Source: Flavobacteriaceae bacterium (lineage in GTDB: Bacteria > Bacteroidota > Bacteroidia > Flavobacteriales > Flavobacteriaceae). From it: 34,441 nucleotides of DNA. The stretch is taken from positions 1-34,441 of the forward strand of contig JAFMLQ010000021.1 in assembly GCA_017852075.1 (NCBI GenBank), in the 5' to 3' direction. Positions 31,774 to 34,441 of the stretch are shown here, piece after piece. Under the pieces are notes generated by a model, which ran no database searches, was not told the origin of the DNA, and saw only the letters and a list, made by a program, of their open reading frames with translations. The position numbers and the translations under genes are program-made. Within the stretch, counting starts at the first letter, position 1. Every line of letters starts with the position of its first letter.

Positions 31774-33573
31774 ATGGAAGCTACAAAAAACAAAAAAGGA
31801 AGCGGAGGCTCTTTTATTATTGAAAACCATTCTGCAACAGAGATCTTCACTCAAGAAGATTTTAGCGAAGAACAGCGAATGATGAAAGCGGCTGTGAAGG
31901 AATTTATTGATCGTGAGGTATGGCCTTTTAAGGAACGTTTTGAAAAGAAAGATTATGAGTTTACTAAAACTTTGATGGAACAAGCGGGTGCTCTCGGATT
32001 TTTAAGTGTTTCCGTTCCCGAAGCCTATGGAGGCATGGGAATGGGATTTGTTTCATCCATGTTAGTTTGCGATTATATATCTGGTGCTACGGGTTCATTT
32101 TCTACAGCTTTTGGTGCCCATACAGGAATCGGAACCCTTCCCATCACCTTATACGGAACAGAAGCACAAAAACAAAAATATTTACCCAAGTTAAGTTCTG
32201 GAGAATGGTTTGGCTCCTATTGTTTGACTGAACCAGGAGCTGGTTCGGATGCCAATTCTGGAAAAACCAAAGCGGTACTTTCTGAAGACGGAAGTCATTA
32301 TAAGATTTCAGGGCAGAAAATGTGGATTTCCAATGCAGGTTTTGCTTCGCTTATGATCGTATTTGCAAGGATAGAAGACGATAAAAACATTACTGGATTT
32401 ATTGTGCCTTACGACCCCGAAAATGGAATTCGCCTAGGAGAAGAAGAAAACAAACTTGGTATTCATTCCTCTTCTACCCGACAGGTGTTTTTTAGCGAAA
32501 CCAAAGTCCCTTTAGAGAATATGCTAGGAGAACGAGATGGCGGATTTAAAATCGCTATGAATGCCTTGAACGTAGGACGGGTGAAGCTGGGAGTTGCCTG
32601 TTTGGATGCACAACGAAGGGTAACTACTGCTGCCATACAATACGCAAACGAGCGCATACAGTTTAAAACTCCCATTGCACAGTTCGGTGCAATTAAAGAA
32701 AAAATCGCTCGAATGGCTAGTTCCTGCTATGCAGGTGAATCTGCTTGCTATCGTGCTGCAAAAGATATTGAAGACCGTATTGAAGACTTTGTTTCCCAAG
32801 GCATGTCTCACCAAGAAGCAGAGCTAAAGGGTGTAGAAGATTTTGCTGTGGAATGTTCTTTGATCAAAGTAGGCGCATCAGAAGATGTTCAAAACTGTGC
32901 TGATGAGGGCATTCAAATTTTTGGTGGAATGGGATTTTCTGCCGACACCCCTATGGAATCTGCTTGGAGAGATGCGCGAATTGGGAGAATTTATGAAGGA
33001 ACAAATGAAATCAATCGTATGCTGTCCGTGGGCATGTTACTCAAAAAAGGAATGAAAGGTCAAATTGATTTGATGGCAGCTGTGATGCAATCGGCGGCTA
33101 ACCTTGGTAGTAATACACCGAGTAAAGAAACTTCAGGGACAATTTTAGTCGAAGAACAAAATTTGATTCAAAACTTCAAACAGTTATTTTTGATGCTTAC
33201 AGGAAATGCCGTTCAAAAATACGGCACCCAATTAGAAGCTCACCAGCAGGTACTCCTTGGCTTATCAGATATCCTTATTGAAATCTATTTTGCTGAATCC
33301 GCATTATTAAGAACCTTGAAAAACAGCACGCGCGAAGGTATTCCGACTCAAGAAACCCAACAAGCTATGGTTCAGCACTATGTCTATGAAGCAAATGATA
33401 TAGTACTTAAAAGGGGTAAAGAAGTTATTTTAAGTATTTCGGAGGGTGATGAACAAAAGCAACTTCTTGAGGTTTTAAACAAAAATTGCTCGTATTCACA
33501 TTTTCCCAATATCGTTAAAATTAAAACTGAAATAGCAGACCGTTTTATTTCAGAAAACAGTTATTTCTTATAA
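31774..33573 (+). CDS. Acyl-CoA dehydrogenase (long form)
   Basis: FAD-dependent enzyme that oxidises acyl-CoA to trans-2-enoyl-CoA in fatty-acid beta-oxidation. The 599-residue protein has an N-terminal all-helical domain (EEQRMMKAAVKEFIDREVWPF), the central beta-domain with SYCLTEPGAGSDANSGKTKA and KISGQKMWISNAGFASLMIVFA, and the C-terminal helical domain. The latter contains IFGGMGFS and RIYEGTNEINRM, where Glu408 aligns with the catalytic base of medium-chain enzymes. About 150 extra C-terminal residues resemble the VLCAD-like extension and are expected to support dimerisation. It starts two bases after marR, in one operon. A terminator follows. I see no thiolase or hydratase/dehydrogenase gene beside it. 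Confidence 0.92.
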   Translation: MEATKNKKGSGGSFIIENHSATEIFTQEDFSEEQRMMKAAVKEFIDREVWPFKERFEKKDYEFTKTLMEQAGALGFLSVSVPEAYGGMGMGFVSSMLVCDYISGATGSFSTAFGAHTGIGTLPITLYGTEAQKQKYLPKLSSGEWFGSYCLTEPGAGSDANSGKTKAVLSEDGSHYKISGQKMWISNAGFASLMIVFARIEDDKNITGFIVPYDPENGIRLGEEENKLGIHSSSTRQVFFSETKVPLENMLGERDGGFKIAMNALNVGRVKLGVACLDAQRRVTTAAIQYANERIQFKTPIAQFGAIKEKIARMASSCYAGESACYRAAKDIEDRIEDFVSQGMSHQEAELKGVEDFAVECSLIKVGASEDVQNCADEGIQIFGGMGFSADTPMESAWRDARIGRIYEGTNEINRMLSVGMLLKKGMKGQIDLMAAVMQSAANLGSNTPSKETSGTILVEEQNLIQNFKQLFLMLTGNAVQKYGTQLEAHQQVLLGLSDILIEIYFAESALLRTLKNSTREGIPTQETQQAMVQHYVYEANDIVLKRGKEVILSISEGDEQKQLLEVLNKNCSYSHFPNIVKIKTEIADRFISENSYFL

Positions 33574-33594
33574 TAGTTGTCCTGATCAGAATCT

Positions 33595-33626
33595 AAAAAC
33601 CGACCTGTAAAGTGTCGGTTTTTTTA
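33595..33626 (+). terminator. Rho-independent terminator of the marR-acyl-CoA dehydrogenase operon
   Basis: AAAAACCGAC (33595-33604), loop CTGTAAAGT, GTCGGTTTTT (33614-33623), then further T residues. A classic stem with U-run. Confidence 0.88.
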
Positions 33627-33649
33627 GTATTTTAACAAAAAACTGAATA

Positions 33650-34441
33650 ATGAATAAACTACTTCCTTTGTTTGCTTTTTTAAGCATGATACTAACTCAT
33701 GCTCAGGAGAAAAAAACTCTTTATAAGATCATCGAGAGTGTTTCTAGTGAACGTATAGAAAAAGACATTCAAACGCTTGTTAATTTTGGCACTCGTCATA
33801 CACTTAGTGACACACTTTCCAAATCAAGAGGTATTGGAGCTGCTCGCCGATGGATAAAATCAGAATTCGAAATAATTTCTAAAGAATGTGACGATTGTTT
33901 AGAAGTATTTTATCAAAAAAACTATTTTACTCCAGATGATGGTGGTCGCATTGTTAAACCAGTGTGGATCAATAATGTTGTCGCTATTCAAAGAGGAAAA
34001 ACACATCCTAACCGTTTCATCATTATGAGTGGTGATATTGATTCCAGAATTTCTGATCCTACCAATTATAAGGATGATTCCCCAGGAGCGAATGACAACG
34101 CCAGTGGTATGGCCGGGACTATCGAAGTAGCAAGAGTGTTGTCAAAATACAACTTTGAAAACAGCATTATTTATGTGGGCTTGGCTGGAGAAGAACAAGG
34201 TTTGTTTGGAGGAAAGGGTCTTGCCGAATATGCACAAGAGAAAGGCTGGGAAATCATTGGAATATTAAACAATGATATGATTGGAAATATCACAGGAGTT
34301 GATGGGGTAATTGACAATCGAACCTTTCGAATTTTTTCAGAGCCAGTTCCAGCAAATGAGACGAAAAGACAACGAGATGCACGACGATTTTACGGAGGTG
34401 AAGTAGATGGAATTTCACGTCAACTGGCACGCTATGTGCAT
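33650..34441 (+). CDS. M28 family metallopeptidase, N-terminal part (partial)
   Basis: The frame is open to the last base (264 codons) and the gene runs off the window. A signal peptide (MNKLLPLFAFLSMILTHAQ) places it in the periplasm or outside. Metal-site motifs of family M28 (aminopeptidase/carboxypeptidase fold) appear in order: SGDIDSR (127-133), PGANDNASG (145-153, Asp149), GEEQGLFGG (180-188, Glu181/182) and NNDMIGN (207-213, Asp209). In the family the first motif normally reads HxD; here the first ligand position is Asp129, so DxD. The last His ligand and the remainder lie outside. It has its own likely promoter after a terminator, although only a weak AT-rich box (TAGTATTT) is seen. 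Confidence 0.88.
   Translation, partial: MNKLLPLFAFLSMILTHAQEKKTLYKIIESVSSERIEKDIQTLVNFGTRHTLSDTLSKSRGIGAARRWIKSEFEIISKECDDCLEVFYQKNYFTPDDGGRIVKPVWINNVVAIQRGKTHPNRFIIMSGDIDSRISDPTNYKDDSPGANDNASGMAGTIEVARVLSKYNFENSIIYVGLAGEEQGLFGGKGLAEYAQEKGWEIIGILNNDMIGNITGVDGVIDNRTFRIFSEPVPANETKRQRDARRFYGGEVDGISRQLARYVH

Noticed and set aside
1-34441. Mobile elements, CRISPR arrays, tRNA or rRNA genes
   Set aside because: I looked for transposase/integrase motifs, regularly spaced repeats and tRNA-like cloverleaf segments and saw none.

Overview
The window is a compact stretch of core chromosome from a Bacteroidota bacterium, almost certainly a flavobacterium (class Flavobacteriia, probably a marine Flavobacteriaceae). 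The reasons are the Bacteroidota-type promoter boxes (TAnnTTTG, with one full TTTG-N19-TATATTTG upstream of rpmH), near absence of Shine-Dalgarno sequences, AT-rich DNA, DUF4252 and DUF4199 proteins, a TonB-dependent B12 receptor under a cobalamin riboswitch, CarB without its allosteric domain, type B L31, and an FGAM synthase of the large single-chain type. I see no insertion sequence, prophage, integrase, CRISPR array, tRNA or rRNA gene, and no gene-free stretch longer than about 230 bases.

Layout. 1-2451: the end of a carboxypeptidase-regulatory-like domain protein, a small conserved protein and purB. 2448-4521 (minus): an ECF sigma factor operon (sigma, membrane-anchored putative anti-sigma, two DUF4252 envelope proteins). 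Divergent from it is an S41 protease lipoprotein (4643-6154). 6151-8745 (minus): the B12 uptake locus, with btuB preceded by a cobalamin riboswitch and, upstream of that, a DUF6580-like membrane protein. 8780-11868 (minus): carB and rpmH, separated by a terminator. 11993-15869: a TPR membrane protein, a lytic transglycosylase overlapping an alpha/beta hydrolase, a degenerate GNAT-like protein and mtaB. 15919-17825: an oligopeptide-binding lipoprotein and rpmE2 around a bidirectional terminator. 17921-22955: a DUF4199 protein, then a tightly overlapping trio of glycosyltransferase, phosphosugar mutase and ABC exporter. 23004-24415: a second ECF sigma module with a membrane anti-sigma candidate and a periplasmic Spy/CpxP-like protein. 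24451-29415: an RNA m5C methyltransferase and purL. 29467-33573: fatty-acid oxidation genes (acyl-CoA ligase, MarR regulator with a perfect palindromic operator, acyl-CoA dehydrogenase). 33650-end: the start of an M28 metallopeptidase with an Asp where the family usually has a metal-binding His.

How the genes work together. purB and purL belong to purine synthesis and carB to pyrimidine/arginine synthesis. The two ECF modules and the neighbouring protease look like cell-envelope sensing circuits. The glycosyltransferase-mutase-exporter trio looks like glycan or lipid-linked sugar synthesis and export. The MarR gene is probably autoregulated and controls acyl-CoA dehydrogenase. Nothing here is a clearly new defence or mobile system. 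The most unusual signals are regulatory: probable leaderless promoters, the MarR palindrome inside its own promoter, the riboswitch with its own promoter between two genes, and four of five convergent gene pairs sharing a 4-base stop/stop overlap.
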